NCBI GenBank assembly: GCA_005503055.1
Contig: SCOX01000004.1
Span: forward strand, 62,001-126,000
Direction of reading: 5' to 3'
Origin: Lysobacteraceae bacterium P
Lineage (GTDB): Bacteria; Pseudomonadota; Gammaproteobacteria; Xanthomonadales; Xanthomonadaceae
Length of the DNA: 64,000 nucleotides
A model generated the notes under the pieces. It ran no database searches and was not told where the DNA came from. It was given only the letters and a program-made list of their open reading frames with translations. The translations under genes were made by a program, and so were the position numbers. This document shows, in pieces, positions 1 to 9,607 of this stretch. How positions within the stretch are numbered: position 1 is the stretch's first letter; each line of letters begins with the position of its first letter.

Positions 1-1
1 C

Positions 2-970
2 GACCATCGCCAAGGCTACGGCAGCGAATCCTCGCCGATGTTCGGCTTGAAGTGGACGCCGTTGGAAACGTTGACCGTGCGTGCCACTTCGGCCACCGGC
101 TATCGCGCCCCGTCGCTGTTCGAACTGCGCCGGCCGAGCATCGGCGGTGGCACGCTGGAAGCCGTCGAGGCGACACCGGGCCTGGTGCCGTGCGGAATTC
201 CGACGACGTTCCAGGGCGTGGATTACTGCCTCGTCACGCACGGCGCGATCGAGAATCCCAATCTGCAGCCGGAAACCTCGCGAAGCCACACGCTGGGCCT
301 GGTGTGGGCGCCGACGGAATCGTTCGACCTGAGCATCGACCGTTTCCGCATCAATCGTCGCAACGAGATCGTCACCACCAATGCCGTCGCCGATCCGGAG
401 GCCTTCCCGCTGTCGCTGGAACGCGACGAGCAAGGACTCTTGGTGGCGATCAACGACTACTTCATCAACGTCGGTCGCACGCAGGTGGCGGGCTGGGAAT
501 TGCAGTCCGAATACCGGCTCGACACACAGGCGCAAGGCCGCTTCACGTTCCGCCTCGCAGCGAGTTACCTGTCGCAGCTGGAACGTCAGTTGAGTCCGGA
601 TTTGCCGGCGCTGGACTACGCCGGTCACGGCTCGCCGAAGCGATCGGTGCTGGCGGCACTGGAGTGGATGTACGGGAACTGGGCGACGACGCTCAACGTA
701 CATCAGCTGGGACCGGTGGAAATCGCGGCGCCAGGCCGCCCCTGCGCGACGCTCAACGAACAGGCGGGCAAGTGCCGCACGCCTGCCTCGACGACGGCGG
801 ACGTCTATCTCGCCTATGGCGGGTTCGCCAACTGGCGTCTGTCGTTGAACATCGACAACGTCACCGACCGCGACCCGCGCAACTACGATCCGGCAAAGGG
901 CGGTTACGACATCGCCTACGACGACCCGCGCGGCCGCTTCTATCTGCTCAGTGCCGCATACCGCTTCTGA
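2..970 (+). CDS. TonB-dependent receptor, C-terminal part (5' truncated by window edge)
   Basis: The reading frame is open from the first bases and ends at a TGA at 968-970, so only the last 322 or so residues are present. The segment has the late beta-barrel signature of TonB-dependent outer membrane receptors: a GLKWTPLETLTVRATSATGY strand, then YRAPSLFEL, a NPNLQPETS stretch, alternating amphipathic strands (for example DVYLAYGGFANWRLSLNIDNV), and a C-terminal strand ending in YRF, the aromatic residue recognised by the BAM machinery. Such receptors import siderophores, vitamin B12 or glycans using TonB energy. The plug domain lies outside the window, so the substrate cannot be judged. The ATG at 38 is internal and is not a start. 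Confidence 0.9.
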   Translation, partial: DHRQGYGSESSPMFGLKWTPLETLTVRATSATGYRAPSLFELRRPSIGGGTLEAVEATPGLVPCGIPTTFQGVDYCLVTHGAIENPNLQPETSRSHTLGLVWAPTESFDLSIDRFRINRRNEIVTTNAVADPEAFPLSLERDEQGLLVAINDYFINVGRTQVAGWELQSEYRLDTQAQGRFTFRLAASYLSQLERQLSPDLPALDYAGHGSPKRSVLAALEWMYGNWATTLNVHQLGPVEIAAPGRPCATLNEQAGKCRTPASTTADVYLAYGGFANWRLSLNIDNVTDRDPRNYDPAKGGYDIAYDDPRGRFYLLSAAYRF

Positions 971-1450
971 CGAGTGCGACCGCTTCGATCACGACGGCTC
1001 TCGCGCAGCGCCCTCAGCGCAGGTTGCGGTGGCCGAAGTGCCGTGGAACATCGCGAGTAGGACATGGCGCCAGGCCCTGGCAGGACCTCCAGCAGGCATT
1101 CCCGTTCGCGAAGCGGGGCGCCGGCGCGTGCCCGGGACGGCGTGGCGGCGGCCGCCAAAATATTTTTCGCGCCGGGGTAGGGGGGGAGCGATCGACCCGC
1201 GTTATGGAAGTCGTAACCGGATCAGGACGACGGATAAGGATGTCTCCGCGCCACGGATGGCGCACTTTTCCGGGCGATCGCGCAAGCGGTCGACCAGACA
1301 TGCGTACCAGGACGGTGCGTATCCGGCGGGAACCACGGGACTCGCCGGTCCCGGACCGTAGCGGACCCTGCCGCTGCGATCCTTTCTGGAGAAGCCCCGG
1401 ACGGCTTCTCCAGACCCTCCCCCGCGCGGCGCCATCCCCCGGTGCCGCGA
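971..1450. other. Intergenic stretch without a convincing gene
   Basis: No reading frame here has plausible protein character. Open frames on both strands are Arg/Pro-rich shadows of high-GC DNA. The only clear structure is a perfect hairpin at 1385-1414. The stretch lies between convergent units, the TonB receptor rightward and tsf leftward. Confidence 0.6.
1385..1414. other. Perfect 12-bp hairpin without T-tract
   Basis: Arms 1385-1396 (TCTGGAGAAGCC) and 1403-1414 (GGCTTCTCCAGA) pair perfectly around a 6-nt loop. Neither strand has a following run of T, so it is not a standard intrinsic terminator. It lies about 50 bp beyond the tsf terminator, between convergent genes. Confidence 0.6.
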
Positions 1451-1488
1451 AAAAAAAGGAAAAGGCCGCGATCGCTCGCGGCCTTTTT
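1451..1488 (-). terminator. Intrinsic terminator of the rpsB-tsf unit (usable in both directions)
   Basis: An 8-bp GC stem (GGCCGCGA at 1464-1471 with TCGCGGCC at 1476-1483) has a 4-nt loop. It is flanked by an A-run at 1451-1463, which is the U-tract for leftward transcripts, and by TTTTT at 1484-1488. It lies 25 bp past the tsf stop. Confidence 0.85.
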
Positions 1489-1512
1489 CTTTGCTCCGAA
1501 GAGGCGGTCGGC

Positions 1513-2394
1513 TTACGCCAGGCCGGCCTGCTTCATTACTTCAGCGGCGTAGTCTTCCACCACCTTCTCGATGCCTTCGCCGACGGCCAGGCGCTGCATG
1601 CCGACCACGTCCGCGCCGGCGGCCTTGACGGCCTGCTCGACGGTCTGGTTCGTGTCGAGCACGTACGGCTGGCCGTACAGCGTGACCTCGTTGACGATCT
1701 TGGCAATCTTGCCGCTGATGATCTTCTCCAGGATGTCGGCTGGCTTGGCCTTGTCCTTGTCGGACATCTTGGCCAGCTCGATTTCCTTTTCCTTCGCGAC
1801 GAAGTCGGCCGGAACGTCGGCGGCCTTCACGTAGGGCGGGTTCATCGCGGCGACGTGCATCGCCAGGCCGCGGGCGAGGTCGGCGTCGCCGCCGTTGACC
1901 TCGACCAGCACGCCGATCTTGCCGCCGTGCACGTAGGCGGCGGTGTTGTTGGCGCCGTCGACGGTCGCCATGCGGCGGATCTGGATGTTCTCGCCGAGCT
2001 TGGAGATGGCAGCGGCGCGGGCTTCCTCGACGGTCTCGCCGGAAGCCAGCTTGGCGGCCTTCAGCGCTTCGACGTTGGCGGCGCCGGAGGCCAGGGCGGC
2101 CTGGGCGACGGCGTTGGCGAACGCGATGAAGTTCTCGTCCTTGGCGACGAAGTCGGTCTCGGAGTTGATCTCGACCAGCACGGCCTTGCCGCCGTCCTGC
2201 GCGACCGCGATGCGGCCTTCGGCGGCGATGCGGTCGGCCTTCTTGTCGGCCTTGGCCAGACCCGACTTGCGCAGCCACTCGGCCGCGGTGTCGATGTCGC
2301 CTGCGTTCTCGGTGAGTGCCTTCTTGCACTCCATCATGCCGGCGCCGGTGCGCTCGCGCAGTTCCTTGACCAGGGATGCGGTGATTTCAGCCAT
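1513..2394 (-). CDS. tsf: Elongation factor Ts
   Basis: EF-Ts is the cytoplasmic guanine-nucleotide exchange factor that recycles EF-Tu from its GDP to its GTP form during translation. The 293-residue product begins [20 protein letters not shown], followed by [13 protein letters not shown], the diagnostic UBA-like N-terminal module. The core carries [15 protein letters not shown], the TDFV motif that contacts EF-Tu. I start at the ATG at 2394 because family members begin MAxIT. An upstream in-frame extension to 2499 is Arg/Pro-rich and unlike EF-Ts. A purine-rich GAGGTA precedes this start. The gene is downstream of rpsB with 135 bp between, the classic rpsB-tsf operon. Confidence 0.97.
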   Translation of the reverse strand: MAEITASLVKELRERTGAGMMECKKALTENAGDIDTAAEWLRKSGLAKADKKADRIAAEGRIAVAQDGGKAVLVEINSETDFVAKDENFIAFANAVAQAALASGAANVEALKAAKLASGETVEEARAAAISKLGENIQIRRMATVDGANNTAAYVHGGKIGVLVEVNGGDADLARGLAMHVAAMNPPYVKAADVPADFVAKEKEIELAKMSDKDKAKPADILEKIISGKIAKIVNEVTLYGQPYVLDTNQTVEQAVKAAGADVVGMQRLAVGEGIEKVVEDYAAEVMKQAGLA

Positions 2395-2489
2395 GGGGTA
2401 CCTCGAAAAATGAGTAGGGCGGGCGTGTGCCCGCCTCGTGCGATTCGGATTCACGTGGGGGCATAGGCCCGGTCCACGCCAGAGCATCG

Positions 2490-2519
2490 ATGCGGCCACG
2501 CAGGATCGCGCGGCCGCAT
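2490..2519 (-). other. rpsB-tsf intercistronic hairpin
   Basis: An 8-bp inverted repeat (ATGCGGCC at 2490-2497, GGCCGCAT at 2512-2519) lies just after the rpsB stop. No U-run follows. It may be an mRNA-stability or partial termination element that tunes tsf relative to rpsB; this is inference only. Confidence 0.4.
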
Positions 2520-2529
2520 GACGCGGGTC

Positions 2530-3342
2530 TTACTCGGCCGCTTCGGCCTTCTTGCCCGGAGCCTTCTTGGCCGGGGCGCGACGCGGAGCCTTGCGGTCGC
2601 CTTCCTCGGTCTCGGCAGCTTCGGCGAAGTCTTCCTCGCGCACGGACGCGGCCTGCGGGGAAGCGGCCTTGCCTTCGAGCACGGCGTCGGCGGCGGCGCG
2701 GGCGTACAGCTGCACGGCGCGGATGGCGTCGTCGTTACCCGGGATGGCGTAGTCGACCAGGGCCGGATCGTAGTTGGTGTCGACGACGGCGATGACCGGG
2801 ATGCCGAGCTTCTTGGCTTCCTTGATCGCGATGTCTTCGTGGCCGATGTCGATCACGAACAGCGCGTCGGGCAGGCGGTTCATGTCCTTGATGCCGCCCA
2901 GCGAGGCTTCCAGCTTGTCGCGCTCACGGCGCAGGCCCAGCACTTCGTGCTTGACCAGCTTCTGGAAGGTGCCGTCGGTCTCGGCCGCTTCCAGATCCTT
3001 CAGGCGCTGGACCGACTGCTTCACGGTGCGGAAGTTGGTCAGCGTGCCGCCCAGCCAGCGCTGGGTCATGTACGGCATGCCGCAACGCTCGGCCTCTTCC
3101 TTGATCGCCTCGCGCGCGCTGCGCTTGGTGCCCAGGAACAGGATCATGCCGCGCTTCTGCGCCACGCCCGAGATGAAGTTCATCGCGTCGTTGAACAGCG
3201 GAACGGTCTTCTCGAGGTTGATGATGTGGATCTTGCCGCGGGCGCCGAAGATGTACGGACCCATCTTCGGGTTCCAGTAGCGGGTCTGGTGGCCGAAATG
3301 GACGCCGGCTTCCAGCATCTGGCGCATGGTGATCTGGGGCAT
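2530..3342 (-). CDS. rpsB: 30S ribosomal protein S2
   Basis: S2 is a small-subunit protein that assembles late and is needed for S1 binding. The 270-residue product starts [20 protein letters not shown] and carries [16 protein letters not shown] and the TNFRTVKQS and DINHEDIA-like (here [15 protein letters not shown]) signatures of the family. Its C-terminus is a Lys/Ala-rich tail ([14 protein letters not shown]), longer than in E. coli but common in high-GC relatives. The start at 3342 is set by family alignment; the open frame continues upstream without homologous character. It is the first gene of the leftward rpsB-tsf operon behind a long leader. Confidence 0.98.
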   Translation of the reverse strand: MPQITMRQMLEAGVHFGHQTRYWNPKMGPYIFGARGKIHIINLEKTVPLFNDAMNFISGVAQKRGMILFLGTKRSAREAIKEEAERCGMPYMTQRWLGGTLTNFRTVKQSVQRLKDLEAAETDGTFQKLVKHEVLGLRRERDKLEASLGGIKDMNRLPDALFVIDIGHEDIAIKEAKKLGIPVIAVVDTNYDPALVDYAIPGNDDAIRAVQLYARAAADAVLEGKAASPQAASVREEDFAEAAETEEGDRKAPRRAPAKKAPGKKAEAAE

Positions 3343-3587
3343 TGCTTGAACTCCAAGGCATTGGAACCGTCCGCCGAAGGGTGATGGCGGTGCACCGGCG
3401 GGGCCGGGGCAGGGGTTCCGGGGTTGGGCCTCCCCGCAGCGTTCGTGGCCGAACCGGCTTCCCAGGCGGGATTCCGGCACCCCGGCACGACGTGTGGCTG
3501 CGGGTGTGTATTCGCCTGCTTCCGGACTGTCCGGATCGCTCTCGCCCTGGCGTGGGCGGCAGAACCGGCGGAAGGCCGGTCCTGAGC
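3343..3587 (-). promoter_or_regulatory. Long rpsB 5' leader, candidate autoregulatory RNA
   Basis: From the inferred transcription start near 3587 to the rpsB ATG the leader is about 245 nt, far longer than a simple ribosome-binding leader. In enterobacteria and other gammaproteobacteria the rpsB leader is a known S2-responsive autoregulatory element. This leader is a positional counterpart; I have not shown a conserved fold. Confidence 0.45.
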
Positions 3588-3593
3588 CGCGGA

Positions 3594-3623
3594 ATTGTAG
3601 CGGCAACAGACTGTTACGGGCAA
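3594..3623 (-). promoter_or_regulatory. Candidate sigma-70 promoter for rpsB-tsf
   Basis: Read leftward, a TTGCCC -35 (3618-3623) is separated by 18 bp from a TACAAT -10 (3594-3599, five of six consensus bases). Transcription would begin near 3587. Confidence 0.6.
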
Positions 3624-3641
3624 GTTCCGGGTTCGGCGGAG

Positions 3642-3675
3642 CCTGAACGGGCCGCGGATGGGCCATAATGTCGCC
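3642..3675 (+). promoter_or_regulatory. Candidate leaderless promoter of map
   Basis: A CATAAT -10 hexamer (3664-3669) ends exactly six bases before the map ATG, with a weak CTGAAC-like -35 near 3643. No Shine-Dalgarno sequence precedes the ATG. Transcription would start at or within a base of the A of the start codon. Confidence 0.5.
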
Positions 3676-4452
3676 ATGGCCATCACCATCAAAACCCCCG
3701 AAGAGATCGAGAAGATGCGCATCGCCGGCCGCCTGGCCGCCGAGGTCCTCCAGGTCGTCGCCCCGCACGTCAAGGCGGGCGTGACCACCGAGGAACTGGA
3801 CCGCATCTGCCACGATCATATCGTCAACGTGCAGAAAGCGATCCCGGCCAACGTCGGCTACAAGGGATTCCCCAAGACCGTGTGCACCTCGGTCAACAAC
3901 GTCATCTGCCACGGCATCCCGAGCGAGGCCAAGGTCCTGAAGGACGGCGACATCGTCAACATCGACGTCACCGTCATCAAGGACGGTTGGCACGGCGATA
4001 CCAGCCGCATGTACGTGGTCGGCGAGGCGTCGGTCATGGCCAGGCGCCTGGTGGACGTTACCCGCGAGGCGATGTTCCGCGGGATCCGCACGGTCAAGCC
4101 GGGCGCGACCCTGGGCGATATCGGCGCGGCGATCCAGCAGTACGCCGAGGGCGAGCGTTTCAGCGTCGTGCGCGAATACTGCGGCCATGGCATCGGCCGC
4201 ATCTACCACGAAGACCCGCAGGTGCTGCACTACGGTCGCAACGGCGAAGGACTGGTGCTCAAGCCCGGCATGACCTTCACCATCGAACCGATGATCAACG
4301 AAGGTTCGCGCTACACCAAGCTGCTGCCCGACGGTTGGACGGTGGTCACCAAGGACCGCAAGCTGTCCGCACAGTGGGAGCACACGGTGGTCGTCACCGA
4401 CGACGGCGTGGACATCCTCACCCGCGTGCCGGGCGACGACAACGACCTATGA
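3676..4452 (+). CDS. map: Methionine aminopeptidase type I
   Basis: The enzyme removes the N-terminal methionine from nascent proteins in the cytoplasm. The 258-residue product starts [20 protein letters not shown]. It carries the five di-metal ligands in the order expected of type Ia enzymes: Asp in [18 protein letters not shown] (two Asp), His in [15 protein letters not shown], Glu in TFTIEPMIN and Glu in [12 protein letters not shown]. An in-frame ATG at 3658 adds six residues, but alignment and the promoter favour 3676. The stop overlaps the glnD start (ATGA), so the two are translationally coupled. Confidence 0.97.
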   Translation: MAITIKTPEEIEKMRIAGRLAAEVLQVVAPHVKAGVTTEELDRICHDHIVNVQKAIPANVGYKGFPKTVCTSVNNVICHGIPSEAKVLKDGDIVNIDVTVIKDGWHGDTSRMYVVGEASVMARRLVDVTREAMFRGIRTVKPGATLGDIGAAIQQYAEGERFSVVREYCGHGIGRIYHEDPQVLHYGRNGEGLVLKPGMTFTIEPMINEGSRYTKLLPDGWTVVTKDRKLSAQWEHTVVVTDDGVDILTRVPGDDNDL

Positions 4453-7085
4453 CCGAAGCGCGTGCCGCCGTCGATGAGCCTTCGGCGGTGCAGGATGCCG
4501 TCCTTCGCGCGGCCGCCATCCGCAGCGCCGTCGCCAGCGTAGATGCAGGCCTGGCCCGGGCTTTCGACGCGGACCCCGGCGCGGACATCGATCGCCTGCT
4601 TGCCGCGCGCGCTGGCGCGATGGACACGCAGGTGCGTGCCGCATGGAACGCCTGCATCCCGGCCGATGCGCCGCTGGCGCTGTTCGCCATCGGCGGCTAT
4701 GGCCGTGCCGAAATGTTCCCGCAATCGGACATCGATCTGCTCGTGCTGGCCGAACCCGAGGCGCAGGCCGCGCATGCCGATGCGCTGTCGCGTTTCGTCG
4801 CGCTGCTGTGGGATGGCGGTCTGCCGGTCGGGCACGCGGTGCGCTCATCCCTGCAATGCACCGAAGCCGCCGCCGACATCAGCGTGCTCACCTCGATGCT
4901 GGAAGCGCGACCGCTGATCGCGCAGGTCGAGCATCTGCACGCGCTGCAGGCGGCGATCGCGCCCAGCCTGGTATGGCCCGCGCGCGAGTTCTTCGCCGCC
5001 AAGCGCGAGGAGCTGCGCCTGCGCCACGCGCGCTACGAAGACACCGCCGACAATCTAGAGCCCAATCTCAAGGAAGGCCCCGGCGGCCTGCGCGACGTGC
5101 AGACGCTGCGCTGGATGGCGCTGCGCATCGTTGGCACGGGCGACCTGGAGTCGCTCGTCGCCATCGGTCAGTTCGGCGCGGACGAACTGGCCACGCTCGA
5201 ACGCGAACGCCGCGCGCTTTCGCGCCTGCGCTTCGGCTTGCACCTCGTCGCCGGCAAGCGCGAAGAGCGGCTCCGTTTCGATTACCAGAAGCTGCTCGCC
5301 GAGCGCCTGGGCCACACCGACAACGCCGATAACCTTGCCGTCGAACAGATGATGCAGGGCTTCTACCGCAGCGCTGCCCTAGTGCTGCGCATCGGCGAGC
5401 GCCTGCTGCAACGGTTCGAGGAGCAGATCGAGGGCGAGCCCGCTTCGGTCGCGATCGATCACGCCTTCGAGCTTCGGCGCGACTATCTCGCCGCACGCGA
5501 TCCGCACTGGCCGCGCGATGCTTACGACGTGTTCGCACTGTTCGCCGTTTGGGCCGCGCACGACGCGGTGCGCGGCCTGCATTCGCAGACGGCGCGCGCG
5601 CTGGCCGAATCGCTCTCCCGCGTGCCGGCGTTCCAGCAGGCAGAGCCTGCGTTGCGCGAGCGCTTCATGTCGCTGCTGCGTGGCCCGCATCCGGTGCACG
5701 CCCTGGAGCGAATGGCGCGACTGGGCGTGCTTGGCCGCTGGATCCCGGCGTTCGCCAAGGTGTCCGGGCGGATGCAGTTCGACCTGTTCCATGTTTTCAC
5801 CGTGGATCAGCACACGCTGGCGGTGCTGCGCAATCTGGCGCGCTTCGCCTCGGGCATCAGCGATGAGCGTTTCAGCATCGCGCACGAAGTCTGGCCGCGA
5901 TTGCGCAAGCCGGAGTTGTTGCTGCTGGCCGGTCTGTTCCACGACATCGGCAAGGGCCGCGGTGGCGACCACTCAGAACTCGGCGCGGACGACGCGCGCA
6001 TCTTCTGCAGCGTAATGGGCCTGTCGCAGGCCGACACCGCGTTGATCGAGTGGCTGGTGCGCCACCACCTGCTCATGTCGGTGACCGCGCAGAAGCAGGA
6101 CATCGCCGATCCGGAGGTGATCCATCGCTTTGCCGGCAAGGTCGCCGATCGCGAGCGGCTGGACCATTTGTACCTGCTCACCTGCGCCGATATCGCCGGC
6201 ACGTCGCCCAAGCTGTGGAATGCGTGGAAGGACCGCCTGCTGGCGGACCTGTACACCGCCACGCGCCTGGCGCTGCGTCGCGGCCTGGAGCATCCCGTCG
6301 CCGGTAACGAACGCGCGGACGAGACCCGCGACGCCGCGCGCGCGATGCTCGCCACGCTGGGCTTCGGCGACGAGGAAGTCGACGCGTTGTACGCGCGCAT
6401 GCCCGAGATCGGGTTCCTGCGCGGGCGGCCCGACCAGATCGCCTGGCAGGCCGCATCCCTGCGCGGCGTGGAGATCGGCGAAACACGCGTGCGCGCTCGC
6501 GCACTCGGCGAACACGCCGGTGCGATGGAAGTCTTCGTTCATTCGCCCGATCGCGACGGCCTGTTCGCGGCGATCGTCGCCACGCTCGACCGCGCCGGGC
6601 TGGCGATCCAGCAGGCGCGCGTGCTCGACGGCCCGAATGGCATGGTGTTCGACAGTTTCGAAGTCGTGCCGATCGACCCGCGTTGCCCGCCGGCGACGGA
6701 CGAGGTGGAACAGCGCCTGGGCGCCGCGCTCGCCGGCGATCTCGATCGAATCAAGCCCGCACGACGCGCGCAGCCGCGGCACCTGAAGCATTTCCGCATT
6801 GCGCCCCACGTCGGCTTCGACACGCTCGATACCGAGGAAGGCACGCGGACCATGTTGAGCCTGGTGTGCACCGACCGGCCGGGCCTGCTCGCCAAGGTGA
6901 CGCACGCGATCCGCAGCCAGGGCTTGCGCGTGCACGACGCGCGCATCGCCACGTTCGGCGAGCGCGCCGAGGACGTGTTCCAGATCACCCAATCCCATCA
7001 CGACGGGCGCGATGGCGCGCTCGACGAAACGCAACGGCAGGCGTTGCGCGACGCGTTGCTCGCCTGCCTCGAAGGAGACTGTTGA
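4449..7085 (+). CDS. glnD: Bifunctional uridylyltransferase/uridylyl-removing enzyme GlnD
   Basis: GlnD senses glutamine and adds or removes UMP on PII proteins (GlnB/GlnK), so setting nitrogen assimilation. The 878-residue protein has the family layout. The nucleotidyltransferase domain is near residues 60-250, with GGYGRAEMFPQSDIDLL at about 82-98 including the catalytic Asp pair. The HD phosphohydrolase domain carries HDIGKGRGGDHSE from about 498. Two C-terminal ACT domains that bind glutamine start near 694 (FVHSPDRDGLF) and 802 (LVCTDRPGLLAK). The length matches E. coli GlnD (about 890). The start overlaps map by four bases, and dapD follows directly after the stop. Confidence 0.97.
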   Translation: MTEARAAVDEPSAVQDAVLRAAAIRSAVASVDAGLARAFDADPGADIDRLLAARAGAMDTQVRAAWNACIPADAPLALFAIGGYGRAEMFPQSDIDLLVLAEPEAQAAHADALSRFVALLWDGGLPVGHAVRSSLQCTEAAADISVLTSMLEARPLIAQVEHLHALQAAIAPSLVWPAREFFAAKREELRLRHARYEDTADNLEPNLKEGPGGLRDVQTLRWMALRIVGTGDLESLVAIGQFGADELATLERERRALSRLRFGLHLVAGKREERLRFDYQKLLAERLGHTDNADNLAVEQMMQGFYRSAALVLRIGERLLQRFEEQIEGEPASVAIDHAFELRRDYLAARDPHWPRDAYDVFALFAVWAAHDAVRGLHSQTARALAESLSRVPAFQQAEPALRERFMSLLRGPHPVHALERMARLGVLGRWIPAFAKVSGRMQFDLFHVFTVDQHTLAVLRNLARFASGISDERFSIAHEVWPRLRKPELLLLAGLFHDIGKGRGGDHSELGADDARIFCSVMGLSQADTALIEWLVRHHLLMSVTAQKQDIADPEVIHRFAGKVADRERLDHLYLLTCADIAGTSPKLWNAWKDRLLADLYTATRLALRRGLEHPVAGNERADETRDAARAMLATLGFGDEEVDALYARMPEIGFLRGRPDQIAWQAASLRGVEIGETRVRARALGEHAGAMEVFVHSPDRDGLFAAIVATLDRAGLAIQQARVLDGPNGMVFDSFEVVPIDPRCPPATDEVEQRLGAALAGDLDRIKPARRAQPRHLKHFRIAPHVGFDTLDTEEGTRTMLSLVCTDRPGLLAKVTHAIRSQGLRVHDARIATFGERAEDVFQITQSHHDGRDGALDETQRQALRDALLACLEGDC

Positions 7086-7982
7086 ATGGCTTTGCAGAAG
7101 AAGACCGCGCGCAAGACCGTCCGCAAGAAGGTCGCGCCGAAGGGGCCGGGTGTCGACGAACTCAAGTTCATGGTCGACAGCGCCTTCGAGCGTCGCGCGA
7201 TGCTGACGCTGGACGAGATCGAGGGCTCCACCCGCCCGACGGTCGAGCGCGTGATCTCCGGCCTCGAAACGGGCGAGTTCCGCGTCGCCGAACCCGACGG
7301 CAAGGGCGGCTGGACGGTCAACGAGTGGCTGAAGAAGGCGGTGCTTCTGTATTTCCGCGTCAACGAGATGCAACTGGTCGACGGATCTCCCGCGCCGTTC
7401 TGGGACAAGGTCCCGGCGCGCTTTGAAGGTTTCGGCGAGTCCGACTTCCGCAAGCTCGGCGCGCGCGTCGTGCCGGGCGCCATCGCTCGCCGCGGTGCGC
7501 ATATCGGCAAGGACGTGGTGCTGATGCCGAGCTTCGTCAACATCGGTGCGCACGTGGGCGAGGGCACGATGGTCGACACGTGGGCCACCGTCGGTTCGTG
7601 CGCGCAGGTCGGAAAGCATTGCCATCTGTCCGGCGGCGCCGGCATCGGTGGCGTTCTCGAACCGCTGCAGGCCAGCCCGACGATCATCGAGGATCACTGC
7701 TTCATCGGAGCGCGTTCGGAAGTGGTGGAAGGCTTCGTGGTCGGCCATCACAGCGTGATCGGCATGGGCGTGTTCCTGGGCCAGAGCACGCGCGTCTACA
7801 ACCGCGCCACGGGCGAGATCACCTACGGCTACGTACCGCCGTATAGCGTAGTGGTGTCCGGCCAGTTGCCGGCGAAGGACGGCTCGCACTCGCTCTACTG
7901 CGCCGTCATCGTCAAGCAGGTCGATGCGAAGACGCGCAGCAAGACCAGCATCAACGAGTTGCTGCGCGGACTGGCGGAGTGA
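7086..7982 (+). CDS. dapD: 2,3,4,5-tetrahydropyridine-2,6-dicarboxylate N-succinyltransferase
   Basis: DapD succinylates tetrahydrodipicolinate in the succinylase branch of lysine and diaminopimelate synthesis. The 298-residue protein shows a left-handed beta-helix of hexapeptide repeats from about residue 120 to 250 ([37 protein letters not shown]), with the conserved [16 protein letters not shown] and [13 protein letters not shown] segments. Compared with E. coli DapD it has about 20 extra N-terminal residues rich in Lys and Arg ([17 protein letters not shown]). AAGGAG at 7072-7077 is well placed for the ATG at 7086. The dapE enzyme, two steps later in the pathway, lies downstream. Confidence 0.96.
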   Translation: MALQKKTARKTVRKKVAPKGPGVDELKFMVDSAFERRAMLTLDEIEGSTRPTVERVISGLETGEFRVAEPDGKGGWTVNEWLKKAVLLYFRVNEMQLVDGSPAPFWDKVPARFEGFGESDFRKLGARVVPGAIARRGAHIGKDVVLMPSFVNIGAHVGEGTMVDTWATVGSCAQVGKHCHLSGGAGIGGVLEPLQASPTIIEDHCFIGARSEVVEGFVVGHHSVIGMGVFLGQSTRVYNRATGEITYGYVPPYSVVVSGQLPAKDGSHSLYCAVIVKQVDAKTRSKTSINELLRGLAE

Positions 7983-7989
7983 CCGCGGC

Positions 7990-8358
7990 ATGGCGACCAC
8001 GCTCTACGGACTCAACAACTGCGATACCTGCAGGAAGGCCCGCAAGTGGCTCGATCGCTTCGGTATCGGTTACGCGTTCGTCGACTACCGCGACAACCGG
8101 CAGGCGCCGGACACGCTGGTGGAATGGAAGGACAAGCTCGGCGGCTGGGAGGCGATGATCAACAAGTCCTCCACCACTTGGCGCTCGCTGCCCGACACGC
8201 GCAAGACGCCGGGTTCCGACTCGGAATGGAAGCTGCTGCTCAAGGAATACCCGCAGCTGATCCGTCGCCCGCTGGTGGTCGCCGACGACGGCACCGTCAT
8301 GCAGGGGTTCAGCGACAACGGCTTCAAGAAACGCTTCGGAGTGGGCTCCCTTGGCTGA
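7990..8358 (+). CDS. ArsC/Spx-family thioredoxin-fold protein (YffB type)
   Basis: This 122-residue cytoplasmic protein has the ArsC/Spx/YffB thioredoxin-like fold: an N-terminal [18 protein letters not shown] with a CxxC pair, a central WRSLPDTRK segment, the PLVV near-C-terminal strand with its cis-Pro, and a C-terminal GF helix. It lacks the second and third Cys of true arsenate reductases, and E. coli YffB is the closest relative by pattern. The role of YffB is poorly defined; glutathione-dependent thiol reduction has been suggested. It sits between dapD (7 bp gap) and dapE (8 bp overlap), a placement common in proteobacteria, so it is probably cotranscribed with the lysine genes. Confidence 0.85.
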   Translation: MATTLYGLNNCDTCRKARKWLDRFGIGYAFVDYRDNRQAPDTLVEWKDKLGGWEAMINKSSTTWRSLPDTRKTPGSDSEWKLLLKEYPQLIRRPLVVADDGTVMQGFSDNGFKKRFGVGSLG

Positions 8359-9502
8359 GCATGCGAGCGACGCCAACGAAGTGCTCGCGTTGACCTGCGA
8401 CCTGATCGCGCGTCGCTCGGTCACGCCGGAAGATGCGGGCTGTCAGGCGCTGATCGCGCGGCGCCTGGCCGCGGTGGGATTCCGCTGCGAACAGCTGCGT
8501 TTCGGCGACGTCGACAACCTGTGGGCGGTGCACGGCACGGAAGGCCCGACGCTGGTGCTGCTGGGACACACCGACGTGGTGCCCTCCGGGCCGCGCGAGA
8601 TGTGGCACAGCGATCCTTTCGTGCCGGAGATCCGCGACGGCGTTCTTTACGGGCGTGGCGCGGCCGACATGAAGGGCAGCGTGGCGGCATTCGTCGTCGC
8701 GCTGGAACGTTTCGCAACGGCGCATCCCGACCACTCCGGACGCGTCGCGCTGCTGCTTACCTCCGACGAGGAGGGCGACGCGGTGGACGGCGTGCGCCAG
8801 GTCGCCGAGGTCTTTCGCAAGCGAGGCGAACGCATCGACTGGTGCATCACCGGCGAGCCATCGTCCAAGGCGATGCTCGGCGACCTGTTGCGGGTGGGAC
8901 GGCGCGGGACGCTGTCGGCGACGCTCACCGTCATCGGCGTGCAGGGACACGTCGCGTATCCGGAAAAGGCCCGAAACCCGATCCACCTGGCGATGCCGGC
9001 GCTGGACGAACTGGCCGCGCGTGCCTGGGACAAAGGCTACGAAACCTTTCCGCCGACCAGTCTGCAGATCAGCAACATCCACGCCGGCACCGGTGCGAAC
9101 AACGTGATTCCCGGTGAGCTGCAGGTGTTGTTCAACCTGCGCTTCAATCCGAACTGGCGCGCCGAGCAACTTGAACGCGAATGCGAGGACGTGCTGCGCC
9201 GGCATGGCCTGGAATTCCAGGTGCGCTGGCATCGCAGCGGCGAGCCTTTCTACACGCCCGAGGGCCCTCTGCGTGCCGCGGCGCGCGCCGTGCTCGGCCG
9301 CTACAACGGCGGCGTGCCGGAAGAGAGCACAGGCGGCGGCACGTCGGATGCGCGTTTCATCGCGCCACTGGGCGCGCAGTGCATCGAAGTCGGCCCCGTC
9401 AACGCGAGCATCCACAAGGTGGACGAGAACGTATCGGTAGCCGACCTGCAGAGGTTGCCGGCGCTGTACCGCGAATTGATCGAGCGGATGCTGCTGAACT
9501 GA
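8351..9502 (+). CDS. dapE: Succinyl-diaminopimelate desuccinylase
   Basis: DapE hydrolyses N-succinyl-LL-diaminopimelate to LL-diaminopimelate and succinate, using two zinc ions. The 383-residue M20 peptidase has metal ligands in GHTDVVPSG (His73, Asp75), [11 protein letters not shown] (Asp106), TSDEEGDA (Glu140/141) and a C-terminal His in ASIHKVDE. The dimerisation domain (about 185-300) includes [14 protein letters not shown]. The best start is TTG at 8351, preceded by GGAG at 8338-8341 and overlapping the upstream gene by 8 bp. No in-frame ATG gives a full N-terminus. It closes the glnD-dapD-dapE block. Confidence 0.96.
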   Translation: MAEHASDANEVLALTCDLIARRSVTPEDAGCQALIARRLAAVGFRCEQLRFGDVDNLWAVHGTEGPTLVLLGHTDVVPSGPREMWHSDPFVPEIRDGVLYGRGAADMKGSVAAFVVALERFATAHPDHSGRVALLLTSDEEGDAVDGVRQVAEVFRKRGERIDWCITGEPSSKAMLGDLLRVGRRGTLSATLTVIGVQGHVAYPEKARNPIHLAMPALDELAARAWDKGYETFPPTSLQISNIHAGTGANNVIPGELQVLFNLRFNPNWRAEQLERECEDVLRRHGLEFQVRWHRSGEPFYTPEGPLRAAARAVLGRYNGGVPEESTGGGTSDARFIAPLGAQCIEVGPVNASIHKVDENVSVADLQRLPALYRELIERMLLN

Positions 9503-9511
9503 GGCATCGAG

Positions 9512-9536
9512 ACGGAGCGCATTGCATGCGCTCCGT
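9512..9536. terminator. Hairpin between convergent dapE and the acylase gene
   Basis: A 10-bp stem (ACGGAGCGCA at 9512-9521 with TGCGCTCCGT at 9527-9536) lies ten bases after the dapE stop. It lacks a clear T-run, so termination here is a guess from position and stability. Confidence 0.4.
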
Positions 9537-9537
9537 T

Positions 9538-9587
9538 GTCATTGCCGCGCATGACGGCCTGGGTCCCGGCCTTCGCCGGGATGACGG
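9538..9587. repeat. Dispersed palindromic intergenic repeat (degenerate copy)
   Basis: A GTCATTGCCGCG start and a CGCCGGGATGAC end match the same family as the copies at 21111, 38797, 38967, 46600 and 51267. This copy carries an insertion between the arms. Confidence 0.55.
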
Positions 9588-9607
9588 TTTTCAAGGTCGA
9601 TGCCGTT

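Noticed and set aside
52-2466. 804-residue rightward open frame across the TonB receptor and tsf
   Set aside because: It is out of frame with the receptor and antisense to tsf, has biased Arg/Gly/Asp composition, and lacks any domain. It is a high-GC shadow frame.
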